This document shows, piece by piece, positions 10,589-19,057 of a DNA stretch of 64,000 nt (the first letter of the stretch is position 1; the number at the start of each line of letters is the position of its first letter). The notes below the pieces were generated by a model, which searched no databases, was not told the DNA's origin, and was given only the letters and a program-made list of their open reading frames with translations. Origin of the DNA: Bacteroidales bacterium (GTDB taxonomy: Bacteria; Bacteroidota; Bacteroidia; Bacteroidales; UBA1715); contig JAKSUA010000007.1 of the NCBI GenBank assembly GCA_024409235.1, forward strand, positions 37,103-101,102, read 5' to 3'. The position numbers and the translations under genes were made by a program.

Positions 10589-11656
10589 ATGAATGTAGAA
10601 GGAAAGAAACAAATTTGGAGTTCTTATCAAAAGGATATAGCGGAAGATAATTATTACTATGCACGTAGTTGTATTCGTCAGAATTTTTATCCAGCATCGG
10701 AAGTTACATTCTTGCGCATTTTGCGTGAAGAATTAGGAAAAAATATCTTTGACGATCCAAATCATACAACGTGTACAGGTATTGGTTATCATTCTGATAT
10801 TGTGCCATTTGACACAATTCAAACTGTTGTGGCTCGTCATTTTGCATTAATGACAGAAGCTGGTTTAGAAAATGTTGCAATTTCGTGTGTTACATCTTTT
10901 GGTATGTACACAGAGATTTTGGATTTATGGGAACATTTTCCAGAACAATTGGAAAAGATTCGTGAATATTTGTACAAATCAACAAAAAGAGAATTTAACA
11001 TTCCTAAGAATATTGCTCATACAAGCGATATTATCTATAAATTTAGAAATGAAATTGCTCAAAAGGCAAAACATACACTGATAAATGTTCATACTGGTGA
11101 ACCTTTGAAAGTTGTTGAACATATTGGTTGTCACTATGCAAAAATGTTCCCGACCAAAGGTGTTGGTGGTGCTGAATTTCCACAAGTATTGACCGGAATG
11201 ATAGATGCATGGGGTGGAAGTGTTGTAGATTATCCAGAACGTCGTCATTGTTGTGGCTTTGGATTTAGAAACTATTTGGTACAAGCAAATCGAGGCTATT
11301 CAGTTTCGAATACAAAGAAAAAAATGGAGTCGATGAAACCGTTTAAACCAGATTTTATTGTAGCAAATTGTCCAGGATGTGCAATGTTTATGGATAAATG
11401 GCAATATACATTGGCAGAAATGGAAGGGGTAACTTACGATGAGGAAGGCTACGGAATTCCAGTGTTGACTTATGAAGAAATGGCTGGTTTAGTGTTAGGT
11501 TATAATCCGTGGGATTTAGGTTTACAGACACATCAAGTTCAATGTGAGTCTTTGTTGAATAAAATGGGTGTGGAATACGATCCAAAAGCAAAATATTTAG
11601 ATAAAAACGGAAATCAATTACCAATTCCAGAAAAACCAATGAATCTTAAAGTGTAG
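10589..11656 (+). CDS. hdrB: Heterodisulfide reductase subunit B-like CCG protein
   Basis: HdrB proteins bind noncubane Fe-S clusters with two cysteine-rich CCG domains and reduce disulfides or related substrates. The C-terminal CCG site is intact: HIGCH near residue 180, HCCGFGFRN near 220 and NCPGC near 261. The N-terminal site is degenerate: a cysteine near residue 28, CTGIGYH where CCG is expected near 60, and SCVTSFG where CxxC is expected near 95. This protein therefore probably carries one noncubane cluster rather than two. As I recall, the CTGIGY form recurs in bacterial HdrB-like proteins, so it may be a subfamily trait. It follows hdrC closely. The decayed element at 11661-12083 separates it from hdrA. 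Confidence 0.85.
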   Translation: MNVEGKKQIWSSYQKDIAEDNYYYARSCIRQNFYPASEVTFLRILREELGKNIFDDPNHTTCTGIGYHSDIVPFDTIQTVVARHFALMTEAGLENVAISCVTSFGMYTEILDLWEHFPEQLEKIREYLYKSTKREFNIPKNIAHTSDIIYKFRNEIAQKAKHTLINVHTGEPLKVVEHIGCHYAKMFPTKGVGGAEFPQVLTGMIDAWGGSVVDYPERRHCCGFGFRNYLVQANRGYSVSNTKKKMESMKPFKPDFIVANCPGCAMFMDKWQYTLAEMEGVTYDEEGYGIPVLTYEEMAGLVLGYNPWDLGLQTHQVQCESLLNKMGVEYDPKAKYLDKNGNQLPIPEKPMNLKV

Positions 11657-11660
11657 ATAT

Positions 11661-12083
11661 TTAGTGATTAGAGATTAGTGATTAGTTATGGCAAAGAGTG
11701 TGTTGATGGATAAGATTTTTGATTTTGCAGTTTCTATAGTTAATCTGTATAAATATTTACAAGAAGAAAAAAAGAATATGTAATTAGTAAACAAATATTA
11801 CGGAGTGGAACGAGTATCGGTGCAAATATTAGTGAAGCGAAGTATTTAGAAAGTAAATTAGATTTTATACATAAATTGTCAATTGCACAAAAAGAAGTAA
11901 ATGAAACAAAATATTGTTAGAACTATTAGTGCGAACAGGTTACGTAAATAACGATTTATATAATTCATTAAGCACAACAGTTGTTGAGTTATTGAAATTG
12001 GTGACTTCTTCAATAAAAACAGCAAAAACTTCATTAAACACTAACAACTAAACACTAATAACTAATCGTTAAACACTAAAAAC
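11661..12083 (+). mobile_element. Small decayed element: four-helix-bundle (IVP) ORF with repeat-flanked ends
   Basis: The 429-base gap between hdrB and hdrA is filled by a degraded four-helix-bundle gene flanked by short imperfect repeats. The left end (11661-11687) repeats the unit TTAGTGATTAG. The right end (about 12040-12083) repeats its complement as AACACTAA and AACTAATCG units. The ends are therefore inverted relative to each other and internally repetitive. Such flanks are often seen around stand-alone 23S rRNA IVP-family ORFs in Bacteroidetes and suggest non-autonomous insertion. No target-site duplication could be fixed because the ends are repetitive. Insertion between hdrB and hdrA could alter coupling within the operon. 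Confidence 0.6.
11688..12051 (+). pseudogene. Four-helix-bundle protein (23S rRNA intervening-sequence protein family), frameshifted
   Basis: Reading across three frames reconstructs one protein of about 120 residues. Frame 1 from the ATG at 11688 gives FDFAVSIVNLYKYLQEEKK, then stops. Frame 2 gives YVISKQILRSGTSIGANISE followed by KLDFIHKLSIAQKEVNET, then stops. Frame 3 gives LELLVRTGYVNNDLYNSL and ends at 12051. The RSGTSIGANISEA and FIHKLSIAxKExNET motifs identify the four-helix-bundle/IVP family. The first break is at an A7 run (11767-11773) and the second near 11916, each consistent with a single lost base. The function of intact members is not established. Sequencing error in the A run is possible, but two independent breaks favour true decay. 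Confidence 0.75.
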
Positions 12084-12085
12084 TT

Positions 12086-13123
12086 ATGATAGATGTACTT
12101 ATAATCGGTGGCGGAATAGCAGGTATACAGGCTGCTTGTTCCTTACAAGATTTAGGATTGGAGACAGTTATTGTTGAAAAAGAAAAAACAATTGGAGGGC
12201 ACCTGAATGATTGGGATACATTGTTTCCAACTTTTCGTTCAGCATCGGAAGTGATAGATTATTATACAGAAGAAACTCGAAAACGTGCATTGACAATTTA
12301 TTTGAATACGAATGTCATTTCCATAAAAAAAGTGGATGAAGGCGTGTTCGAAGTACAGACATCACGTGATGTGTTGTTTAGAAGTAAATCTGTTGTGTTG
12401 GCGTCCGGTTATCAGTTGTTTAATGCTGAACGTAAGGAAGAATATGGTTATAAAATCTATGACAACGTATTAACTTCTGCAGATTTGGAAAAGAAATTCC
12501 GTCGGTTAAACGGACAGCCGTTCAAAACACCTACAGACAAAACTCCTAAACGCATTGGATTTATTCATTGTGTAGGTTCGAGAGATGAAAAATCTGGAAA
12601 TCATTATTGCTCTAAACTTTGTTGTGTTACGGCGGTAAAACAGGCAATTCACATGAAACAGGTTTGTCCGGAAGCGGATGTTTTCTGTTGCTATATGGAT
12701 TTGCGTATGTACGGACCAGGCTTTGAGGAAATGTATCGCGAAGCTCAGGAAAAATATCATGTTCAGTTTATACGTGGACGTCTTTCAGAAGTTTCAGAGA
12801 ATTCCGACGGTACGTTACAGTTGAAAGTGGAAGACACTTTGGCGGCCCGTCCTTGTAGAATACAGGCTGATATGTTAGTTCTTATGGTGGGAATGGAAGC
12901 ATCTAAGAATACAGCTTTATTTAAGCAGTCATGTAATCTTGAATGTGCTTCGAATCGTTTTGTGAAACCGAACGATCACCATATTGGTTCAAATCAAACG
13001 AATGTGCCTGGATTGTTTACTGCAGGAACGAGTATTGGACCAATGTCTGTTTTTGATACAGTAAATCATGCAAAATCTGTAGCTTTTGCAGTGAATGAAT
13101 ACTTAAAGAATTCAGAATTATGA
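12086..13123 (+). CDS. hdrA: HdrA-like FAD-dependent oxidoreductase
   Basis: This is the flavoprotein subunit of the Hdr-like complex, related to HdrA and QmoA. An N-terminal FAD-binding Rossmann motif is clear (LIIGGGIAGIQAA, residues 5-17). HdrA-typical motifs follow: CVGSRDE near 162, YCSKLCC near 174 and a YMDLRMYG stretch near 200. The C-terminal FAD motif is seen as VPGLFTAGTSIGPMS. At 345 residues it lacks the extra ferredoxin domains of methanogen HdrA, so it resembles the short QmoA-like form. The stop overlaps the start of the second hdrC gene in an ATGA. It probably passes electrons between a soluble donor or acceptor and the HdrC subunits. Confidence 0.85.
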   Translation: MIDVLIIGGGIAGIQAACSLQDLGLETVIVEKEKTIGGHLNDWDTLFPTFRSASEVIDYYTEETRKRALTIYLNTNVISIKKVDEGVFEVQTSRDVLFRSKSVVLASGYQLFNAERKEEYGYKIYDNVLTSADLEKKFRRLNGQPFKTPTDKTPKRIGFIHCVGSRDEKSGNHYCSKLCCVTAVKQAIHMKQVCPEADVFCCYMDLRMYGPGFEEMYREAQEKYHVQFIRGRLSEVSENSDGTLQLKVEDTLAARPCRIQADMLVLMVGMEASKNTALFKQSCNLECASNRFVKPNDHHIGSNQTNVPGLFTAGTSIGPMSVFDTVNHAKSVAFAVNEYLKNSEL

Positions 13124-13467
13124 GAAATTTTGGATTTGCAACAACAAAATCGAGAACGGTAGATTATAGTAAAATCGATACTCGTCTTATTGGTTATATT
13201 TTAGAAAATGAGCCAACATTCAATGCTTGTTTATCATGTGGCTCATGCACTGCAATTTGTAGTGCTGGTAATCTGACAAATTTCAATATCCGAAAGTTAA
13301 GTCTTTTAATCCGTTTAGGAGAATTGGAAAAAATTCACACGGAAATTGACAAATGTATGCTTTGTGGAAAATGTTTGTTGGAATGTCCTCGGGGAATCAA
13401 TACTCGAAATGTGATAATGTTGATAAAAAAAGGTTTAACAATTTTTGATATAAAAGATCAGGAATAA
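13120..13467 (+). CDS. Second HdrC-like 2x[4Fe-4S] protein
   Basis: A 115-residue ferredoxin-like protein with two cluster motifs, CLSCGSCTAIC near residue 34 and CMLCGKCLLECPRG near 75. The first motif is followed by Ser rather than the usual Pro. Its size is close to minimal HdrC. It overlaps hdrA by 4 bases (ATGA) and the following membrane protein by 1 base, indicating tight translational coupling and a likely stoichiometric complex. It probably bridges the HdrA flavin and the membrane subunit, while the longer HdrC would serve HdrB (inference from gene order). Confidence 0.85.
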   Translation: MRNFGFATTKSRTVDYSKIDTRLIGYILENEPTFNACLSCGSCTAICSAGNLTNFNIRKLSLLIRLGELEKIHTEIDKCMLCGKCLLECPRGINTRNVIMLIKKGLTIFDIKDQE

Positions 13468-15245
13468 TGGAGAACTATTTTGTATTGCCATTTACGGTAG
13501 GAACAGTTATTCTGTTTTCTATATTGCTTGTAAAATATGCTTTGTGGATTTCGAAACTTTCGAAAATCGATAAATTGCGTATTGTACAAAGTATATTTTC
13601 ACGAAGAACACTTTCTGCTATAAAAGAGTGTTTTATGGAATGTTTGATTCACAGACGTATATTCAAACGAAATATTTTGTTGGGATATATGCACATGAGT
13701 CTTGCATTTGGATGGTTCTTGCTCATTGTTGTTGGGCATATAGAATGGGTCGTTTATTCAGGTACGTTTGTTACATATCCTTGGAATTCGATTTTCTTCC
13801 AATATTTTGTTCATGAAAGTTTTCCTGGTGAAAAAATTATGGCAAATATCATGGATTTCTTGTTGTTGTTTGTTTTGAGCGGTGTTTTGTTGGCATATTT
13901 CAAACGTATAAACAGCAGAATGTATGGCATCAAGAAAACAACAAAACTGAAACCTCGTGATAGAATGACCATGTGTGCATTGTGGTTAATTTTTCCATTG
14001 CGTTTATTGGCGGAAGGAGCAACAGCATCATTTTACCATAATGGCGGTTTTTTGACAAATAGTGTCGGCCGTTTTTTTGAATGGATACAAATTAGTCATA
14101 CAACTGAGGAAATTCTATGGTGGTCATATTCAATTAGTTTGGGTGTGTTCTTTGTTGGTTTACCATGGTCGCGTTATATGCATATATTCACCGAGGTTTT
14201 GTTGATAGGAATTCGCAGTACAGGTGTGAAACTGAAGAAAGAATTTAATTCGTATTCTCGAATTCAGGTATATTCCTGCTCTCGTTGTGGAATATGTATC
14301 GATGTTTGTCAAATGCACATTTCGAACATTTCCAACAACCAGTCCGTTTATATTTTGAAAAATATCCGTGACCAGAACTTAACAGATAGAAAGTTATTCA
14401 ACTGTTTGTTGTGTGGCCGTTGTGAACAGGCTTGTCCGGTAAATATTAACTTGAACGATTTACGCATATCTCAACGAATCCGTGCTACAAAAGAATACAA
14501 TTCCGACTATGCGTTTTTGAAAACTCTTCCTGTTGAGCAGCCAGTAGAGGATAAAACACCGGAAGTAATCTATTTTGCAGGATGTATGACGCACATGACT
14601 CCTGGTATAAAAAAATCGGTGTTGAAGGTATTGGAAAAGGCAAATGTCAATTATCAGTTTATGGACAAAGATAAAGGTGCTTGCTGTGGACGTCCGTTGA
14701 TGCTTGCCGGTCAATATGAAGCAGCCAAGAAATTGATTGCCCATAATCGTGAAAAAATACTTGAATCTGGAGCATCAACGTTGTTAGTTTCTTGTCCTAT
14801 TTGTTATAAAGTCTTTAAAGATGATTATGAATTGGGACAGATTTCAATAAAACATCATTCGGAGTACTTCTTGGAATTGGTGGAACAAGGAAAAATCACA
14901 TTAAAGAAATCCGACAAATCAATTGTATATCATGATCCATGCGAGTTGGGTAGAGGATGTGGTGTATATGAACCGCCAAGAAATCTGTTGAAGATGACAG
15001 GAAATTTACAGAGCATACAGCAGGAAAAAGTAAACTCATTGTGTTGCAGCGGTTCGCTTGGAGATTTATGTTTGTCTATGTCTGACAGAAATACGATAAA
15101 AGCAGAAACATTAAAAGTATTATTGAACCAAAATCCAGATATGTTGGCGACAGCTTGTCCTTTATGCAAGAAAACTTTTGTAAAAGGTGTTGATATTCAG
15201 GTAAAAGACATTGCAGAAATAGTTGCTGAATCAATGGAAAATTAA
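13467..15245 (+). CDS. Membrane-bound Fe-S oxidoreductase with NarI-like and two CCG domains
   Basis: The 592-residue protein opens with about five membrane segments (near residues 5-28, 72-100, 125-145, 170-190 and 215-242). These contain histidines suited to heme b ligation (MHMSLAFGW, VVGHIEW, RYMHIF). Two [4Fe-4S] motifs follow, CSRCGICIDVC near 271 and CLLCGRCEQACP near 313. Two complete CCG domains come next: GCMTH, ACCGRP and CPICY, then PCELGRG, LCCSGS and CPLCK. The order of membrane domain, ferredoxin and two CCG domains resembles EtfAB:menaquinone oxidoreductase-type proteins and HdrDE fusions. It most likely connects the Hdr-like complex to the quinone pool. It ends the operon, and the aminopeptidase follows after 9 bases. 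Confidence 0.82.
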   Translation: MENYFVLPFTVGTVILFSILLVKYALWISKLSKIDKLRIVQSIFSRRTLSAIKECFMECLIHRRIFKRNILLGYMHMSLAFGWFLLIVVGHIEWVVYSGTFVTYPWNSIFFQYFVHESFPGEKIMANIMDFLLLFVLSGVLLAYFKRINSRMYGIKKTTKLKPRDRMTMCALWLIFPLRLLAEGATASFYHNGGFLTNSVGRFFEWIQISHTTEEILWWSYSISLGVFFVGLPWSRYMHIFTEVLLIGIRSTGVKLKKEFNSYSRIQVYSCSRCGICIDVCQMHISNISNNQSVYILKNIRDQNLTDRKLFNCLLCGRCEQACPVNINLNDLRISQRIRATKEYNSDYAFLKTLPVEQPVEDKTPEVIYFAGCMTHMTPGIKKSVLKVLEKANVNYQFMDKDKGACCGRPLMLAGQYEAAKKLIAHNREKILESGASTLLVSCPICYKVFKDDYELGQISIKHHSEYFLELVEQGKITLKKSDKSIVYHDPCELGRGCGVYEPPRNLLKMTGNLQSIQQEKVNSLCCSGSLGDLCLSMSDRNTIKAETLKVLLNQNPDMLATACPLCKKTFVKGVDIQVKDIAEIVAESMEN

Positions 15246-15254
15246 GAAATTATA

Positions 15255-16667
15255 ATGGAAATAGTATTTAAAAGCACAGTTAATGCTGAAAATTATAAGA
15301 GCAGAATTTATTTAGTGAATTCGTTAGAAGATGCTGCAAACTGCAGTTTATCTGAATTTGAACAGAAAATGCTTTCTGCTAAGGTAAATCAAACGAGATT
15401 CATCAAGATAGAAACGCCTGATTACACATCGTATGTTGTGATTCTAAAAAACGATAGCGATGATGAATCTTGTGAAACATTACGTAAATTAGGAAACGAG
15501 GTTTATAATTCAGCACAAGGCAAAAATGAGAAAGATGTCGTAATTGCAAATATTTCGTGTTTGCCAAACGTTGTCTATCCATTTTTGGAAGGATTTCTGT
15601 TGAGTCAATATTCTTTTTCTAAATATTCTAAAAAGTTAGAAATCAATTCTTTTGAGAATATAGTCTGTACAGGAAAAGACTGTGGAGATATAAATGAATT
15701 AAATACCATAATAAAAGGTGTTTTTGTTACAAGGAATTTGATTAACGAGCCAAACAATGTTTGTACGGCAGAATATTTTGCACAACAAGCAGAAGAATTG
15801 TTTGCGGGAACGGAAGCACAGGTTTTCGTGAGAGACAAAAAATGGATTGAGAACGAAAAAATGGGAGGTCTATTGGCTGTAAATAAGGGTAGTGTATTGC
15901 CTCCATATTTTGTTCATGTTGTTTGGAATCCGCAAAAAAATAATTCTCAACCGATTGTGTTGGTAGGAAAAGGAATTGTTTTTGATGCAGGTGGTTTGAG
16001 TTTGAAACCAAATCAATTTATGGAAACAATGAAATCAGATATGAGTGGTGCTGCAACAGTTTTAGGTACAATGAAAATTGTTGCAGAAACAAAACTTCCA
16101 GTTCATATAGAGGCACTGATTCCGTTGACTGATAATCGTCCGGGAGAAAATGCAATGGCTTTGGGCGATATTATTACAATGCATAATGGAAAAACCGTTG
16201 AAATATTAAATGCCGATGCTGAAGGTCGTTTAATCTTGGCAGATGCTTTAAGTTATGCTGCGTCGTTAAATCCAAAATTGACAATAGATGTAGCAACTTT
16301 AACCGGTGCTGCAAATCAGGCTGTAGGTGAACATGCCGCTGTATATTTTGCAACTGCTGAAAAAGATGATTGTGAAGCATTGGAAAAAACAAGCTTTAAG
16401 GAATGGGAACCGTTAGTTCGTTTCCCTCTTTGGAATTATTACAATGAATTGATTTCTTCGAATATGGCAGATATGAAAAACACAGGGGGACAATATGGAG
16501 GTGCAGTTTCTGCTGCGAAGTTTTTACAGCAGTATGTAAGTTATTCATGGATTCATCTTGATATAGCAGGATCTGCGTATTTCAAATCAAAATGGTCGTA
16601 TAAGGGAGTTGGGGCAACTGGTTTTGGCGTTCGTTTGTTGTATATGTTTTTGAAACAGCTAGCTTAA
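15255..16667 (+). CDS. pepA: M17 leucyl aminopeptidase
   Basis: This cytosolic dizinc aminopeptidase removes N-terminal residues from peptides. The C-terminal catalytic domain carries the expected motifs: GKGIVFDAGGLSLKP near residues 236-250 (metal-binding Lys and Asp), KSDMSGAATVLG near 256, and NADAEGRL near 318 with the metal-binding Asp and Glu and the catalytic Arg. The N-terminal 150 residues are the poorly conserved regulatory domain. The length of 470 is normal. It is only 9 bases after the Fe-S protein gene and may be read through from that operon. Transcription ends at the hairpin at 16710. Confidence 0.93.
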   Translation: MEIVFKSTVNAENYKSRIYLVNSLEDAANCSLSEFEQKMLSAKVNQTRFIKIETPDYTSYVVILKNDSDDESCETLRKLGNEVYNSAQGKNEKDVVIANISCLPNVVYPFLEGFLLSQYSFSKYSKKLEINSFENIVCTGKDCGDINELNTIIKGVFVTRNLINEPNNVCTAEYFAQQAEELFAGTEAQVFVRDKKWIENEKMGGLLAVNKGSVLPPYFVHVVWNPQKNNSQPIVLVGKGIVFDAGGLSLKPNQFMETMKSDMSGAATVLGTMKIVAETKLPVHIEALIPLTDNRPGENAMALGDIITMHNGKTVEILNADAEGRLILADALSYAASLNPKLTIDVATLTGAANQAVGEHAAVYFATAEKDDCEALEKTSFKEWEPLVRFPLWNYYNELISSNMADMKNTGGQYGGAVSAAKFLQQYVSYSWIHLDIAGSAYFKSKWSYKGVGATGFGVRLLYMFLKQLA

Positions 16668-16709
16668 AAAACTTGTTTCACGAAACTGAATGTGAATAGC
16701 CAAAAATAA

Positions 16710-16737
16710 AAAAGCCGAATCAATTGATTCGGCTTTT
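16710..16737. terminator. Bidirectional terminator between pepA and htpG
   Basis: A perfect 28-base palindrome (AAAAGCCGAATCAA and its complement) with A tracts on one side and T tracts on the other. It lies between the convergent pepA and htpG genes and can terminate both. Confidence 0.85.
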
Positions 16738-16755
16738 CTGTTTATTTAGTGTCGC

Positions 16756-18795
16756 TTATAGTAGGCTAACACTTCGTTTTACGAATTCTTCAAGAGCTTC
16801 GCCTTTCAGCATGTTGTTTGAAATTAAAGCTAAATCAATTAACTGTTTTACCGTGTTATTTGATTTTCCGTAGCTTGTTAGAGTTTCTTTCTTTTTATCT
16901 TCCAAACTTCCGATTTCTTTGTTCAAAGATTCAAGTCTTTCTTTGTCTGCTGCAGGAATCTCTTCGTCTTTCTTATCTTTTTTAGCATCTTCCAATTTTT
17001 GACGCTCGTCTTTCAAAGGTTTCAAATCAGCATTGATTTTGTCAAGATTATCCTTTGTTGCAGCAAGTTTGTCTGTGTTTATTTTGCTAATCAACGGATG
17101 GTTTGCGTTTACAATCAAATTGTAGCTGTCTGGAATTTGGTTGTAGAAACTCATTCCAGGATTCATTTGAGCCATATCTTTCATACGGCGCATATATTCC
17201 GATTGAGTAACCATGATAGGCGCTTCGTCGGCTGCAAGATTAGCGAACTGAACCATGAAATCATTTGATGCCTGAGAAGAAAATACAACTGACAAATCGT
17301 CTTTTTCCTCTTGGCTAAGTTTTGATTCCTGTGAATCTTCTTTTTTGATTAGGTTGTCAATAATGTCAGCATCAACGCGTGAGAATGAAACCTTTTCGAA
17401 TTTTTGTTCCAATTGACTGATAAGATGTGAATCCAAGTGTCCGTCCATCAATAAAACATCATAGCCTTTGTTTTTAGCTTTTTGAATGTAGCTATATTGA
17501 GTTTCTGGATCATTTGCATATAGGTAAATCAATGTTCCGTTTTTATCGGTTTGATTTTCTTTTATCAATGTCTTGTATTCTTCAAAAGTGAAAGATTTAC
17601 CGTCAACATTTTTTAATAAAGCAAAATCTTTTGCACGGTCGTAGAACTTTTCTTCACTAAGCATTCCGTATGTGATGAATAATTTCAAATCATCCCATTT
17701 CTTCTCGTATTCATCACGGTTGTTTTTAAAGATATCCTGTAAGCGGTCTGCCACTTTTTTAGTAATGTGACTAGAAATTTGTTTCACATTCTTGTCGCTT
17801 TGCAAATAGCTACGTGATACATTAAGAGGAATGTCTGGGGAATCAAGAACACCATGAAGCAATGTTAAGAAATCAGGTACAATACCTTCAACAGAATCTG
17901 TTACAAAAACCTGGTTGCAGTATAACTGGATTTTATTTTTCTGAACTTCGAAGTTATTACGGATTTTAGGGAAGTAAAGAATACCAGTTAAATTGAAAGG
18001 ATAATCTACGTTGAGGTGAATGTAGAACAATGGATCTTCTGCAATAGGATATAATTCTTTGTAAAAATTCTGATAATCTTCATCCTTTAATTCCGAAGGT
18101 TTTTTTGTCCATGCTGGAGTAGGGTTGTTGATAATGTTGTCTTCGTCTGTATCAACATATTTACCGTCTTTCCATTCTTGTTTTTTACCAAAAATAATAG
18201 ATACAGGTAAGAATTTACAGTATTTCTTTAATAGCTCTTCAATTTTACCTTTTTCAAGATATTCTTTGGCGTCGTCATCAACATGAAGAACAATGTCGGT
18301 TCCAACGTTTTCTTTTTCTATTTCGTCAAGAGTATAGTTTGGACTGCCGTCGCAAGACCATTTTACTGCTTTTGCACCATCTTGATAGGATTTTGTAAGA
18401 ATATCAACTGTGCTTGCAACCATGAAAGCGGAGTAAAAACCTAAACCGAAATGTCCAATAATAGCTTCAGCTTTACCTTCGAATTTTTTCAAGAATTCAT
18501 CAGCTCCAGAAAAAGCAATTTGGTTGATATATTTATCAACTTCCTCGGCCGTCATACCAATACCGTCGTCGGAAATAGTAATAGTTTTTGCTTTCTCATC
18601 AATTGAAACGCGAACTTGAGCTTTAGACATGTCTTTGTCATATTTTCCAAGTTTTGCAAGAGTTTTCAATTTTTGAGTTGCGTCAACTGCGTTAGAAACA
18701 AGTTCACGAAGGAAAATTTCCTGGTCTGAATAAAGAAATTTCTTGATGACTGGAAAAATGTTTTCGGTTGTTACACCAATTTTACCTGATTGCAT
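16756..18795 (-). CDS. htpG: Hsp90-family chaperone HtpG
   Basis: HtpG is the bacterial ATP-dependent Hsp90 chaperone. The N-terminal GHKL ATPase motifs are visible: ELVSNAVDATQKL, DGIGMTAEE and GHFGLGFYSAF. The middle domain has the conserved NVSRSYLQ segment. A charged linker-like stretch rich in Lys, Asp and Glu near residues 590-640 precedes the dimerisation end. I choose the ATG at 18795 (MQSGKIGVTTENIFP), because Bacteroidetes HtpG starts there. The ATG at 18819 would add eight non-conserved residues. The 679-residue product is of normal length. It is transcribed alone and opposes pepA. Confidence 0.95.
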   Translation of the reverse strand: MQSGKIGVTTENIFPVIKKFLYSDQEIFLRELVSNAVDATQKLKTLAKLGKYDKDMSKAQVRVSIDEKAKTITISDDGIGMTAEEVDKYINQIAFSGADEFLKKFEGKAEAIIGHFGLGFYSAFMVASTVDILTKSYQDGAKAVKWSCDGSPNYTLDEIEKENVGTDIVLHVDDDAKEYLEKGKIEELLKKYCKFLPVSIIFGKKQEWKDGKYVDTDEDNIINNPTPAWTKKPSELKDEDYQNFYKELYPIAEDPLFYIHLNVDYPFNLTGILYFPKIRNNFEVQKNKIQLYCNQVFVTDSVEGIVPDFLTLLHGVLDSPDIPLNVSRSYLQSDKNVKQISSHITKKVADRLQDIFKNNRDEYEKKWDDLKLFITYGMLSEEKFYDRAKDFALLKNVDGKSFTFEEYKTLIKENQTDKNGTLIYLYANDPETQYSYIQKAKNKGYDVLLMDGHLDSHLISQLEQKFEKVSFSRVDADIIDNLIKKEDSQESKLSQEEKDDLSVVFSSQASNDFMVQFANLAADEAPIMVTQSEYMRRMKDMAQMNPGMSFYNQIPDSYNLIVNANHPLISKINTDKLAATKDNLDKINADLKPLKDERQKLEDAKKDKKDEEIPAADKERLESLNKEIGSLEDKKKETLTSYGKSNNTVKQLIDLALISNNMLKGEALEEFVKRSVSLL

Positions 18796-18889
18796 ATCAA
18801 TATAATTTAGTTTATACAAAAATTTCGTTGTTTGTGCTTGTCAATATGTGTGCCATCAAATCTTTGCTGACAGAGTGTCGGTTTTTGAT

Positions 18890-18904
18890 TGGCAGAACTG
18901 ACAA
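18890..18904 (-). promoter_or_regulatory. Possible heat-shock-type motif upstream of htpG
   Basis: Read on the minus strand, TTGTCAGTTCTGCCA lies about 95 bases before the htpG start and contains TGTCA and TGCCA separated by four bases. A second CTGTCAG lies 18 bases nearer the gene. Paired TGnCA words upstream of a chaperone gene suggest an operator or alternative promoter. I cannot confirm the motif, and it could be chance. Confidence 0.22.
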
Positions 18905-18975
18905 GGATGATAAAATGACGATGAACACTTCGGAAACTAAAATGATTTTACCGTATTTTTTAACATGCTTTTTTG

Positions 18976-18983
18976 TATCTTTG
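18976..18983 (+). promoter_or_regulatory. Bacteroidetes promoter -7 element for the GH8 giant gene
   Basis: TATCTTTG exactly matches TAnnTTTG and lies 74 bases before the start codon of the 3802-residue gene, giving a leader of about 65 bases. No clear TTTG is seen at the -33 position. The region is the divergent spacer between htpG and the giant gene. Confidence 0.6.
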
Positions 18984-19057
18984 TAGGATAAAAACTACTG
19001 TAAAATATGTCGTAACTTTTCGGTGATAAAAAAAAGTTACGTGTGTAAAAATAAAAG

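Noticed and set aside
10872..11284. Open frames inside hdrB on both strands
   Set aside because: They are shadows of a well-supported CCG-protein gene, with no recognisable domains.
16756..18819. htpG start at 18819
   Set aside because: The first eight residues are not conserved in HtpG, whereas MQSGKIGVTTENIFP from 18795 is the usual N terminus.
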